A stretch of DNA of 64,000 nucleotides from Bacteroidota bacterium (GTDB lineage Bacteria > Bacteroidota > Bacteroidia > B-17B0 > Aurantibacillaceae), in the NCBI GenBank assembly GCA_016185125.1, contig JACPOC010000022.1, positions 1 through 64,000 on the forward strand. Reading direction: 5' to 3'. Made by a program: the position numbers and the translations under genes. How positions within the stretch are numbered: the stretch's first letter is position 1; each line of letters starts with the position of its first letter. Under the pieces are notes generated by a model. It saw nothing but the letters and a program-made list of their open reading frames with translations. It made no database searches and had not been told where the DNA came from. Of the stretch, positions 17,536 through 27,002 are shown one piece after another.

Positions 17536-20298
17536 CTAAATTACAATATTGACTATCTTTTTTGGGACTACGATTATTTTTTTCGGTGTTTTGCCTTCCA
17601 GATATTTAGAAATTTGCTCGTTTTCCATAACAATTTTTTCCACTTCCTGCGCGGTTAAAGTTGCAGAAAGATCCAATTGAAACCGTGTTTTACCATTAAA
17701 TGAAACAGGATAAATAAAGCTATCTTCGGTTAAATAGGCTTCGTTAAATTCCGGAAAAGGAGCCGTTGATATACTTTCTGTATGTCCCAGGCTCTCCCAA
17801 AGCTCTTCGGCAATGTGCGGGGCATAAGGTGAAACTAATAGAATTAATTTTTCAAGTATTGCCCGTTTATTACATTTTTGTTCACCTAGTTCGTTAACGC
17901 AGATCATGAAATTACTCACGGACGTGTTGAATGAAAAACGTTCAATGTCTTCCGTAATTTTTTTAATGGTTTTATGTAACGTTTTTAATTCCGCTTTTGT
18001 AGGCTCTTCTTCAGAAACAGTAAATGTATTATTCTGATAAAACAGACGCCAAAGTTTTTTTAAAAACCCCGAAACTCCTGTTATTCCATTGGTGTTCCAT
18101 GGCTTACTTTGTTCAAGCGGACCTAAAAACATTTCATATAATCGTAAAGTGTCGGCACCGAATTTTTGGCAAATCAAATCAGGCGTTACAACGTTGTACC
18201 ATCGTTTGCTCATTTTTTCAACTGCGGAACCGGCTAATAACTTACCATCTTCTAATTCAAATTCTGCGTTTGCAAAATCGTCACGCCATTTTTTTAAGGC
18301 TTCAACATTCACTACATTGTTTTCTACAATATTTACATCTATGTGAATTGAAGTAGTATCATAATTATTTTTTAATCCAGCTGAAACAATTTTGTTAGAA
18401 TTGTTTACTCTGTAAACCATTGCTGATGTACCTTGAATCATTCCCTGATTGATCAGTTTTTTTGCCGGCTCATCAACAGAAATATGATTTAGATCAAACA
18501 AAAATTTTGTCCAGAAGCGCACATACAATAAATGTCCGGTAGCATGTTCGCTACCACCAATATACAAATCCACATTTTGCCAGTAGTCACTAAGCGTTCT
18601 ATCTGCAAAAGTTTTATCGTTCAGCGCATCCATGTAACGCAAAAAATACCAACTGCTTCCGGCCCAGCCCGGCATGGTAGTTAATTCGTATTCAAACTCT
18701 CCTTTGTATTTCCAATTTTTTGCGCGGGCTAATGGAGGTTCGCCATCTTCGGTTGGTAAAAATTTATCTACTTCGGGTAAAACCAAAGGCAATTCATTTT
18801 CCGCTAATACATACGGAATATCGTTTTTATAATAAACAGGAATGGGTTCTCCCCAGTAACGTTGTCTCCCAAACACAGCATCTCTTAAACGAAAATTTAT
18901 TTTACTTTTTCCGAGGCCTCGTTTCTCAATTTCTTCAATTGAATTTTTTAATGCAGCTTTAACTTCTAATCCGTTTAAGAAATCGGAATTAATTAATTTT
19001 CCTTCTTTTGCATCATACGATTCTTTAGTAATATCACCACCCTGAACAACTTCGGGAATTGGTAGATTGAAATTTTTAGCAAATGCATAATCTCTTGAAT
19101 CATGTCCCGGCACAGCCATTACAGCACCGGTTCCATAGCCCGCTAAAACATAATCGCCAATCCATACCGGAATTTTATTTCCTGTGAAGGGATGCTCCGC
19201 ATAAGCTCCGGTAAAAACGCCGCTAACTTTTGTAACCTCTGCCTGTCGCTCGCGTTCACTGCGATTTTTTGATTTGGTTATATAATCAGTTACCTGATTT
19301 TTTTGTTCTGCAGTTGTTATTTTTTCTACCAGTTCATGTTCAGGAGCAAGCGTTAAAAAAGACACTCCAAAAATTGTATCGGGGCGTGTAGTAAATACTT
19401 CAATTTTATCTTCTGAATTTTTAAGTTGAAAGCGTAAACTTGTGCCTACTGATTTTCCAAGCCAATATCTCTGCGATTCTTTTAAACTTTCGGGCCAGTC
19501 TATTTTATTCAAATCTTCCAGTAAACGATTTGCATAAGCCGTTATCCGCATACTCCATTGCTTCATGAGTTTGCGTTCTACTGGGTGGCCGCCACGTTCA
19601 CTTACGCCATCTTTCACTTCATCGTTAGCTAAAACAGTACCTAATGCGGGACACCAGTTTACATACGCTTCGCCCAGATAAGCAATGCGGTAATGCATTA
19701 ACACATCTGATTTTTTCTTTTCTGAAAACGCTTTCCATTCTAAAGCTGTAAATTTTTTTGTTCCTTCATCGCAAGAAGCATTTACTGCACTATTGCCTTT
19801 TTTTTCAAATTCTGCAATCAGTGTTTTAATATCCTCTGCTTTATCACTTTCTTTATTGTACCAGCTGTTAAACAACTGAATAAAGATCCATTGTGTCCAT
19901 TTATAATATTCCGGATCAGAGGTTCTTACTTCTCTGTCCCAATCAAAACTAAATCCAATCTTATCTAATTGTTCACGGTAGCGTTGAATGTTTTCTTGGG
20001 TAGTAAGTGCGGGATGCTGTCCTGTTTGAATGGCATATTGCTCTGCGGGTAACCCAAATGAATCATACCCCATTGGATGCAGCACATTAAAGCCTTTATG
20101 ACGTCTATAACGAGCCATAATGTCCGAAGCAATGTAGCCTAAAGGATGCCCCACATGCAGGCCTGCGCCCGAAGGATACGGAAACATATCGAGCACATAA
20201 TATTTAGGTTTAGTAGAATTGTTTTCGGCTTTAAAAGGTTTTTCTTTTGCCCAACGAGCCTGCCATTTTTTTTCTATTTCACTAAAATTATAGTCCAT
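17536..20298 (-). CDS. leuS: Leucyl-tRNA synthetase
   Basis: Class Ia aminoacyl-tRNA synthetase charging tRNA-Leu. It has 920 residues, within the bacterial range. The HIGH-type motif appears as LHVGHPLGY near residue 50 and KMSKR near residue 693. A CP1 editing domain with TTRPDTIFGVSFLTLAPEH and a GYGTGAVMAVPGHD segment lies between residues about 230 and 430. An extra polar insertion around 640-690, between the catalytic core and KMSKR, is Bacteroidota-like. Its stop faces ftsZ across a shared terminator. Upstream, 126 bases separate it from the nitrilase-family gene. Confidence 0.97.
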   Translation of the reverse strand: MDYNFSEIEKKWQARWAKEKPFKAENNSTKPKYYVLDMFPYPSGAGLHVGHPLGYIASDIMARYRRHKGFNVLHPMGYDSFGLPAEQYAIQTGQHPALTTQENIQRYREQLDKIGFSFDWDREVRTSDPEYYKWTQWIFIQLFNSWYNKESDKAEDIKTLIAEFEKKGNSAVNASCDEGTKKFTALEWKAFSEKKKSDVLMHYRIAYLGEAYVNWCPALGTVLANDEVKDGVSERGGHPVERKLMKQWSMRITAYANRLLEDLNKIDWPESLKESQRYWLGKSVGTSLRFQLKNSEDKIEVFTTRPDTIFGVSFLTLAPEHELVEKITTAEQKNQVTDYITKSKNRSERERQAEVTKVSGVFTGAYAEHPFTGNKIPVWIGDYVLAGYGTGAVMAVPGHDSRDYAFAKNFNLPIPEVVQGGDITKESYDAKEGKLINSDFLNGLEVKAALKNSIEEIEKRGLGKSKINFRLRDAVFGRQRYWGEPIPVYYKNDIPYVLAENELPLVLPEVDKFLPTEDGEPPLARAKNWKYKGEFEYELTTMPGWAGSSWYFLRYMDALNDKTFADRTLSDYWQNVDLYIGGSEHATGHLLYVRFWTKFLFDLNHISVDEPAKKLINQGMIQGTSAMVYRVNNSNKIVSAGLKNNYDTTSIHIDVNIVENNVVNVEALKKWRDDFANAEFELEDGKLLAGSAVEKMSKRWYNVVTPDLICQKFGADTLRLYEMFLGPLEQSKPWNTNGITGVSGFLKKLWRLFYQNNTFTVSEEEPTKAELKTLHKTIKKITEDIERFSFNTSVSNFMICVNELGEQKCNKRAILEKLILLVSPYAPHIAEELWESLGHTESISTAPFPEFNEAYLTEDSFIYPVSFNGKTRFQLDLSATLTAQEVEKIVMENEQISKYLEGKTPKKIIVVPKKIVNIVI

Positions 20299-20424
20299 AT
20301 TTAAAATTGATTATCCGAATTGAGATTGTAAATATAGGATTTTGGAAGGTTTAACCAATAAAGGAAACTATTGATTACACTAGTATAATTGTCAAAAATT
20401 TATGATTAAAATTCCTGCGATAAA

Positions 20425-21225
20425 TTATTTCCTCACTTCAAAGTGATCTGCATCCAAACCAACCGGAAAATTTTTACGATAGTCTTCGAGATACTCTTTG
20501 TCTAAATTTATAGTTTCAACGCTTTCTTCAAACGCTTTTGTTTTGCTTATTATTTCGCCCCGAGGATTTATAACCATGCTGTCGCCCGAGTGTTCAAGGC
20601 CATTGCCATCTTTTCCTATTCTGTTTACACCTATAACATAACATTGGTTTTCAATGGCTCGAGCAATTAATAATTGTTTCCAGGGATAATTTCTCACTTC
20701 TGGCCAATTAGCCACATAAAGCAATACATCGTATTCTGCTTCACAAGATATAGGAGATATTTGTTTAAAAGTGTTTCTGCTCCACACCGGAAAACGAAGA
20801 TCATAGCAAACCATCGGGCAAATCTTCCAGTCTTTAATATGTGTAATAATTCGTTTATGACCGGCAAAATAATGTTGATCTTCCTTGGCCATCCGAAACA
20901 AATGCCGTTTGTTATAAACGCTTACGTTTCCGTGCAGATCTACCCAAAATAAACGGTTAAAATAATTTTGACCTTCTTTCACGGCAACGCTGCCCGTTAA
21001 AACAGCGTTTTTTTCTAAAGCTTTTTTCTTCAACCAATGTAAAGTAGGCCCATCGGTTGGTTCTGCTAACATTTCAGGGTTCATGGTAAAGCCAGTGGTA
21101 AACATTTCCGGTAAAACAATCAGATCGGTTTCTTCCTCAATCCGATCAATCAAATTATCGAAATGTTCAATATTTTTTTTTCGATTTTCCCAGTATAAAT
21201 GTGTTTGTATAATCGTAACTTTCAT
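20425..21225 (-). CDS. Nitrilase superfamily hydrolase, omega-amidase (YafV/Nit2) type
   Basis: Carbon-nitrogen hydrolase of 266 residues. The catalytic triad can be read as Glu40 (VLPEMFTTGF), Lys106 (VYNKRHLF) and Cys140 (MVCYDLRFPVWSRN). The CYDLRFP form and the MFTTGF context fit the YafV/omega-amidase branch, which hydrolyses alpha-ketoglutaramate and alpha-ketosuccinamate or repairs deaminated metabolites. No signal peptide, so cytoplasmic. It lies between leuS and the large T9SS protein gene on the same strand, with a 46-base gap to the latter. Other nitrilase substrates cannot be excluded. Confidence 0.88.
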   Translation of the reverse strand: MKVTIIQTHLYWENRKKNIEHFDNLIDRIEEETDLIVLPEMFTTGFTMNPEMLAEPTDGPTLHWLKKKALEKNAVLTGSVAVKEGQNYFNRLFWVDLHGNVSVYNKRHLFRMAKEDQHYFAGHKRIITHIKDWKICPMVCYDLRFPVWSRNTFKQISPISCEAEYDVLLYVANWPEVRNYPWKQLLIARAIENQCYVIGVNRIGKDGNGLEHSGDSMVINPRGEIISKTKAFEESVETINLDKEYLEDYRKNFPVGLDADHFEVRK

Positions 21226-21271
21226 AGGTAAAATATTGAGCCGAGGTTGTGAGAATTAAATCAAAGAATAC

Positions 21272-24200
21272 TTATCTTACTAAAGTTACATTCCCCTTTC
21301 TGAATGTTTCTTCACCGTTAAAACATTTTACTTTCAAGTACCAGCCAAATACGCCCACGTCGGCAGGACGGCCTTTGTATATTCCGTCCCAACCTGTTGT
21401 TTTATCTGTAGTTTCAAAAACTAGTTCGCCCCATCGGTTGTAAATTGCAAAATAAATTTCCTGTACTTTTAATCCTCTAACAATAAAAATATCATTTTGC
21501 CCATCTGCATTCGGCGTAAATGTGTTGGGTACAAATACATCTTTATCAATGCATCCTTCTGAATAAGCTTCTACAAACACTGTTGTTTTTTGAGTGCAGG
21601 CACCTGTATTGGCTACTGCTGTATAGGTAGTAGGTTTTATAGGAGATACGGAAACCGTATAGCCCGTTGCAGGACTTGTGCTTCCTAATGGATACCAAGT
21701 AATAACTGAACCCGGTGCGCCCAAATAAGTCAGAGTAGTGGAATTTCCTGTGATAATATATGGAGGAGAAGCAATGGCAGAAACAACTCCTGTGGGTATC
21801 TGACTAACGTTTACCGTTGTGTTTAGAAGAAAACTACAGTTACCGGAAGTTGTTATAATAACAGAATATGTTGTGCTAATTGTGGGCGAAGCAACAGGTG
21901 TGGCAATAGATGAAATATCAAGGGAAAGAGTAGGAGTCCATTGGTAACTAACTCCGCCGCTTGCGTTTAACTGAGCCTTATTCCCTGTGCAAATTAAACT
22001 GTTTCCGTTTATGCTAAGAGGGGGCGGAACGATTACCGTAATTATCTGTTGTGATGTATCCTTACAGCCATCATTGTTTGTAACAATTAAATTTATGGTG
22101 TGCGTTCCTCCGGTGCTATAAAAGTTATAGGGATTTTGAATAGTACTTGTAATGGAGGATGAAAGATTCCATTGCCAAGCAACTATATTTGAAGCTGATT
22201 GATCGGTAAAATTTACTCCACCTCCGCATGGATTCATATTTGTACTGAAGGAGGCGGAAGGTTGTGGAAATACTGTTATTTGAGTAGTGAGTGTGGAAGT
22301 GCAATTATCACCCGTACTGTTATTGTTGATTGTAACGGTATATATAGTGGTTGTAGTTGGGTTAGCAACCGTAGATGCCGAAGAAGGATTGAATAAACTG
22401 CTTGTTGGAGTCCAAGTATAGCTTGTGCCACCATTTGCTGTAAGTGTTGTTGAATAACCTGAACACATGGATGAACTGTTGACGACAACCGGATTAAAAA
22501 TTAATGCCGTGACGGGCTTTTTTATGGAATCTTTACAACCAAAGGAATTCGTTTCTACCAGCGTAATCGTATAATTCCCTGATGCGGCATAAGTGTGGGT
22601 GGGATTTGATAAAGTTGTTGTTGGAGAGGCGTCGCCAAAATTCCAGGTATAGGTGCTGCCTGATCCCGTAGATGTATTTGTGGCTGTCAACGAATTTGAA
22701 CAAGGAGTTATGGTGGATGTAAATGCAGGCGTTGATTTTTGATAAACGTTTATTATTTTAATTGCACTGTCTTTTTTTACACATTTTGTGGTATCGTGAA
22801 CCACCAAAGAAATTGTATAGGTTCCCGGATTAGTGAAAGTAACAGCAGGATTGGGAACTGTTGAAGTTGTGTTTCCGGGGCCAAGATACCAGGTATAGCT
22901 GGTGCCGGGCATACTGTTTGTAAGATTAACAGTTAAGGGAGCGCATCCGGCAACTGTATTGGTGTTGATGCTTGCAATGGTAGTTTGTAATTGAAAATCA
23001 ATCTTAAAGACCCCATTATTGCAATTGCCTGAAGGATTTGGATTGGGACAATTAGTTGTAGTGGGACAAGGCCACGCTCCGGCTGTATGCGGAAAATCCT
23101 GGTTGCCTCCGCATCCCGCGCAAACTGACTGGTAAATTACACCTTTCCTATCAAAACGTGAGGTGCCTCCGTCTACATGTTCTTGACTGTTCGACCCCCC
23201 AAAATAGGATCCGTATAATAAACTGCTTGCATTGGGTTTTAACGCCATTAAATAAAAATCATAACCCGTGGTTGTAGCTTGTGTGGGATTTAAAAGTGGC
23301 ATTCCGGAAATTGGCGGACCTGTTAATATATTGCCGCCCCATCCGGATAGATAAATATTGCCGTTACATTCATCGACAGCAAAAGCTGAAGGTGAAATAT
23401 CAAAGTTTGAAGTGCTGCTTCCAAAAACGGTTGACATCAATTTAGTAGTGAGCGTATTATTATATTTTGTGATAAATTGATGCGTGTTGGTTACACTAAA
23501 TATGCTTGAGGCCCCCGCGGGTATTATTACAGGCATGTTACCTTTTGATTGCCCGAACACATGGGGTTCTCCGGCAACATTGCACTGTACACAAAAAGAA
23601 TTATCGTACAAATTAGTGCCAATATAAGTTGACTGCAACAAGGAGTTACCTGATGCGTTTATTTTGCATAAAAAGCCGTCACATTTTCCTCCATTATAAG
23701 TGGGGGATTGTCCGCCAGCCATACTTGGAAATAAGGTGTTTGATGTTGTGCCGCCGGTAACAAAAACTTCAAAGTTGGGAGTTACAAAAAGCCCGTTGCC
23801 ACATTCCATTTTAGAACCCCCGATAAAGCTACTGTATATAAGAGAAGAAAGATTAGTGTTGAATTTCGCGATAACAGCATCCTGTTTTCCCCCTAAGGTA
23901 TTATCAAATCCACCTACCATGGGGAGGTCAGAAGATCGGGTAGAACTGGCAATGTAAACATTATTTAGGGTATCTAATTGAATTTCTCCGCGGTAAGTAT
24001 CGCCATAATTTGTTTGAAGGGAATCATAGTTGGTAATATTGGTAGTAGCAGTACCCGGGGCAGGGTATAAGCTGAATGTCGTAGTGTTTACTCCTTCAAG
24101 ATAATTAACCCCATCATTACCCGATCCCCCGTAATAGGTACTTCCCAAAAGTGTTGTTCCGGAAGAATTAAATTTAGCGATATACATATCGGTGCCGTTA

Positions 24201-25363
24201 AAGAATACTGAGCCGTTACTGATAAATCCGATGTTGGAACCGCCGGCGAACGTGGTATATGCACCGGTTGCCAAAACAGGAAAATTGGCCGAACCGGTTG
24301 CGCCATATAAATATAAATTGTTGGTTTTATCTACAATTAAACTGGTCACTACTTCGGTGCCGTTGCCTCCCATATAAGTCGAAAATAGCAGAGCATTGCC
24401 TGTTGAATTATATTTGGTTAAAAAAATGTCAGTATTACCATAAGCCGGGGGGCCGTTAAAAAAATTACTGTATGAGCCGGTTACAAAAGGATAACCGATG
24501 TCAAAAACCGTACCGCCGCTATAGAAATTTCCCTGTTGATCAAAAGTGGCTGTCATCCCGAAATTATCAGCGGTAGAACCCGCCTGCGCGGCAAATACAA
24601 GAACCGGATCAATAACAAGGGAATAGTTTTTGTCGTATCCTTCAGGAAAATCAAAGCTTAAAACATTATCGTTTAATTTATAATTGCAGGGTATTTGCTT
24701 AATAAAACCGTTTATTAATTGGTAAGCGAAAGGCTTTTGTTCAATGATTGTATTTATCTGAAGTTTAACAATCAAAGCACCGTCTTTAATTTTTAACTTG
24801 TCGGCTCCATCATATTGCAGTTTTATATCGTTTACATTTGAGTTTGGCTGTAAATGAAAATTATATTTTAAGCCGTTCACAGAAGTAATCACCTCATAGT
24901 CTATTCCGTTATACAAATTCTTCAACCACACCTGATGATAATTATTAACATTGCTTTTCCACTTTCGAGGATTGTTTCCTAAATAGAAGTTTTCGTAATC
25001 AGATCCCTTTTGGTATTTTTCTATTTGAGAATTCAAATTACAACCTAAAAAATTAACTTTATAGGCATGGCATTTAATAGAATAATCTTTATAAATTCCT
25101 TTCTCAAAACCTCCATGGTGAATAGCTCTTATTTTTTGTTTATCGTAAAAATTGAAGGTTAGGCAGTTTCTTTCAAGAAATAAATTTCCGCCATCTAATT
25201 GCGCTTTAAATAATATTTTATTATCCCATTGGCCTATGTTCTCAGTTAATTTTAACGCCGGATTAACAACAGGTTTTACAACACGGGCATCCTCGTAGCT
25301 TTGCGGGAATACTTTAGTTAAGCTTACTATAAAAAAAATAAATAAGGTTATCCTTAAACGCAT
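21272..25363 (-). CDS. Large PKD/SBBP-repeat surface protein with type B T9SS sorting tail
   Basis: Secreted protein of 1363 residues. A signal peptide (about 1-20) is followed by an N-terminal beta domain opening with LTENIGQWDNKILFKAQL, the type usually found before SBBP repeats. A beta-propeller-like region (about 260-770) has repeated AKFN-x-x-G-x-x-LL/ST-YxGG units. Several PKD domains (about 785-1260) show the TYTWNFGD and NPTHTYAASGNYTITLV patterns. The last 90 residues (VFVPNTFTPNADGQND to the end) are the gliding-motility-associated, type B T9SS C-terminal domain. The protein is therefore expected on the cell surface or secreted by the type IX system. It is transcribed away from der from a shared 73-bp promoter region. 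The ligand is unknown. Confidence 0.88.
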   Translation of the reverse strand: MRLRITLFIFFIVSLTKVFPQSYEDARVVKPVVNPALKLTENIGQWDNKILFKAQLDGGNLFLERNCLTFNFYDKQKIRAIHHGGFEKGIYKDYSIKCHAYKVNFLGCNLNSQIEKYQKGSDYENFYLGNNPRKWKSNVNNYHQVWLKNLYNGIDYEVITSVNGLKYNFHLQPNSNVNDIKLQYDGADKLKIKDGALIVKLQINTIIEQKPFAYQLINGFIKQIPCNYKLNDNVLSFDFPEGYDKNYSLVIDPVLVFAAQAGSTADNFGMTATFDQQGNFYSGGTVFDIGYPFVTGSYSNFFNGPPAYGNTDIFLTKYNSTGNALLFSTYMGGNGTEVVTSLIVDKTNNLYLYGATGSANFPVLATGAYTTFAGGSNIGFISNGSVFFNGTDMYIAKFNSSGTTLLGSTYYGGSGNDGVNYLEGVNTTTFSLYPAPGTATTNITNYDSLQTNYGDTYRGEIQLDTLNNVYIASSTRSSDLPMVGGFDNTLGGKQDAVIAKFNTNLSSLIYSSFIGGSKMECGNGLFVTPNFEVFVTGGTTSNTLFPSMAGGQSPTYNGGKCDGFLCKINASGNSLLQSTYIGTNLYDNSFCVQCNVAGEPHVFGQSKGNMPVIIPAGASSIFSVTNTHQFITKYNNTLTTKLMSTVFGSSTSNFDISPSAFAVDECNGNIYLSGWGGNILTGPPISGMPLLNPTQATTTGYDFYLMALKPNASSLLYGSYFGGSNSQEHVDGGTSRFDRKGVIYQSVCAGCGGNQDFPHTAGAWPCPTTTNCPNPNPSGNCNNGVFKIDFQLQTTIASINTNTVAGCAPLTVNLTNSMPGTSYTWYLGPGNTTSTVPNPAVTFTNPGTYTISLVVHDTTKCVKKDSAIKIINVYQKSTPAFTSTITPCSNSLTATNTSTGSGSTYTWNFGDASPTTTLSNPTHTYAASGNYTITLVETNSFGCKDSIKKPVTALIFNPVVVNSSSMCSGYSTTLTANGGTSYTWTPTSSLFNPSSASTVANPTTTTIYTVTINNNSTGDNCTSTLTTQITVFPQPSASFSTNMNPCGGGVNFTDQSASNIVAWQWNLSSSITSTIQNPYNFYSTGGTHTINLIVTNNDGCKDTSQQIITVIVPPPLSINGNSLICTGNKAQLNASGGVSYQWTPTLSLDISSIATPVASPTISTTYSVIITTSGNCSFLLNTTVNVSQIPTGVVSAIASPPYIITGNSTTLTYLGAPGSVITWYPLGSTSPATGYTVSVSPIKPTTYTAVANTGACTQKTTVFVEAYSEGCIDKDVFVPNTFTPNADGQNDIFIVRGLKVQEIYFAIYNRWGELVFETTDKTTGWDGIYKGRPADVGVFGWYLKVKCFNGEETFRKGNVTLVR

Positions 25364-25367
25364 AACT

Positions 25368-25398
25368 CAAATATACATTAAAGTCCTGTTTTTTACAA
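25368..25398 (-). promoter_or_regulatory. Promoter of the T9SS type B protein gene
   Basis: On the minus strand, TTG (bases 25398-25396) is followed after exactly 20 bases by TATATTTG (25375-25368). This matches the Bacteroidota -33/-7 consensus. Only four bases separate the -7 element from the ATG, so the transcript would be nearly leaderless. Confidence 0.65.
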
Positions 25399-25413
25399 GA
25401 GCATAATTGCTCT
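25398..25413. promoter_or_regulatory. Inverted repeat AGAGCA-TAAT-TGCTCT in divergent promoter
   Basis: A 16-bp inverted repeat with perfect six-base arms sits where the -33 boxes of both divergent promoters are expected. It could be an operator acting on both the large T9SS protein gene and der. As RNA it could form only a short hairpin. No binding protein is known to me. Confidence 0.45.
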
Positions 25414-25421
25414 AATTTTAG

Positions 25422-25429
25422 TACTTTTG
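25422..25429 (+). promoter_or_regulatory. der -7 promoter element (TAnnTTTG)
   Basis: TACTTTTG lies seven bases before the der ATG at 25437, so transcription would start at or just before the start codon. A TTG at 25407-25409 is closer than the usual 19-21 bases, so the -33 box is unclear. Confidence 0.5.
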
Positions 25430-25436
25430 CACCCTC

Positions 25437-26744
25437 ATGCCAAATATTGTAGCCATAGTAGGACGACCTAATGTAGGAAAATCCACCCTTTTTAACCGCT
25501 TAACCGAAACCCGCAAAGCTATTGTGGATGAAATTTCGGGAGTAACACGCGACAGGCATTACGGTAAAGTGGAGTGGCAGGGCGTTGAATTTAGTTTGAT
25601 TGACACCGGTGGTTATATTAAGGGAAGCGATGATGTTTTTGAAGGTGAAATACGCAAGCAAGTTCAAATAGCCATTGAAGAATGCACTTCTCTGATGTTT
25701 GTTGTAGATGTAAATGACGGAGTTACGGAATACGACACGGAGGTTGCCAAGATTATCCGTAAAAGTAAAAAGAAAGCAATTGTAGTTTCCAATAAAGTGG
25801 ATAACCATGAAAGAGCGGCTTATTCGGCAGCCTTTTACTCCTTGGGCTTAGGCGAAGTTTTTTCTATTTCGGCAGCAACAGGAAGCGGAACAGGCGATCT
25901 TTTAGACGCTGTGGTGGCAACTTTTCCTTCGGATGACGGAGCCATTGAACAAGCCGATATTCCAAGGATAGCCATTGTTGGCAGGCCTAATGTCGGAAAA
26001 TCATCCTTAACCAATGCGCTTTTGGGGGAAGAACGGAATATAGTAACACCGGTAGCCGGCACTACGCGTGATACCATCAACACGCGGTATACAAAATTCG
26101 GACATGATTTTTGGCTGATTGATACTGCCGGAATGCGTAAAAAAGCAAAAGTTCAGGAAGATCTTGAATTTTACAGTGTATTACGTACCATTAACGCTAT
26201 TGAAAGTTGTGACGTTTGTTTATTGATGATTGATGCTGAACAAGGTGTGGAAGCACAGGATTTAAGTATATTGAGTCTGGTTGAAAAAAACAGAAAAGGC
26301 CTGGCCATTATTGTAAATAAATGGGATCTGATTGAAAAAGACACCAAAACCGCTAAGGAATACGAAGACAAAATCCGTGAACGAATAGCGCCTTTTAAGG
26401 ATGTGCCTATTATTTTTACCTCTGTTATTGAAAAGCAAAGGATAATGAAGGCAGTAGAAATTGCCATGTACGTTTATGAAAATAAAACCCGTCACATTAA
26501 AACCAGAGAACTAAATGATTATTTACTTCCCGTAATCGATAATCAGCCGCCGCCTTCTATTAAAGGAAAAGAGGTTAAAATAAAATACATTACGCAATTA
26601 AAGGCCGAACCTTTATTTATGTTCTACTGCAATTTACCGCAATATGTAAACGACAGTTACAAGCGTTTTCTTGAAAATAAGATCCGCGAAAAATACGATT
26701 TTACAGGAGTTCCGATTGTAATAAGCATCCGCAAAAAAGTGTAA
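25437..26744 (+). CDS. der: Ribosome biogenesis GTPase Der (EngA)
   Basis: Double-G-domain GTPase required for 50S subunit assembly. It has 435 residues. The first G1 loop is [10 protein letters not shown] at residues 8-17 with G3 DTGG, the second G1 is [10 protein letters not shown] near residue 182 with G3 DTAG. Both G4 motifs (NKVD and NKWD) are visible. A KH-like domain follows from about 350. Complete and ordinary. It is transcribed divergently from the large T9SS protein gene. Confidence 0.96.
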   Translation: MPNIVAIVGRPNVGKSTLFNRLTETRKAIVDEISGVTRDRHYGKVEWQGVEFSLIDTGGYIKGSDDVFEGEIRKQVQIAIEECTSLMFVVDVNDGVTEYDTEVAKIIRKSKKKAIVVSNKVDNHERAAYSAAFYSLGLGEVFSISAATGSGTGDLLDAVVATFPSDDGAIEQADIPRIAIVGRPNVGKSSLTNALLGEERNIVTPVAGTTRDTINTRYTKFGHDFWLIDTAGMRKKAKVQEDLEFYSVLRTINAIESCDVCLLMIDAEQGVEAQDLSILSLVEKNRKGLAIIVNKWDLIEKDTKTAKEYEDKIRERIAPFKDVPIIFTSVIEKQRIMKAVEIAMYVYENKTRHIKTRELNDYLLPVIDNQPPPSIKGKEVKIKYITQLKAEPLFMFYCNLPQYVNDSYKRFLENKIREKYDFTGVPIVISIRKKV

Positions 26745-27002
26745 GTTTATTCTTTTAAGCCATTGTTAAGCCAGCACTGTATCAGATCAATCTACGCTTG
26801 AGGAAGTTACAAAAAAAAGCCCTATAGTAAAAAACGAAGTAACTATTTTTTTATTCAGCATATAATGTTTTTTCAAGGCTTAATATAGCATGATATTAGC
26901 GGATTGTTTTTTTTGGTTTCACCAAAGATATAAATTTATAAAAAATTTATAAAAAATCAAATATAAAACTGTAAATTAGAATCGACAATTAAAACAAAGT
27001 TT

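Noticed and set aside
26745-27002. Terminator after der (AGTTAC...GTAACT then T-run)
   Set aside because: Arms of only six bases with a loop of about 28 bases; too weak to call.
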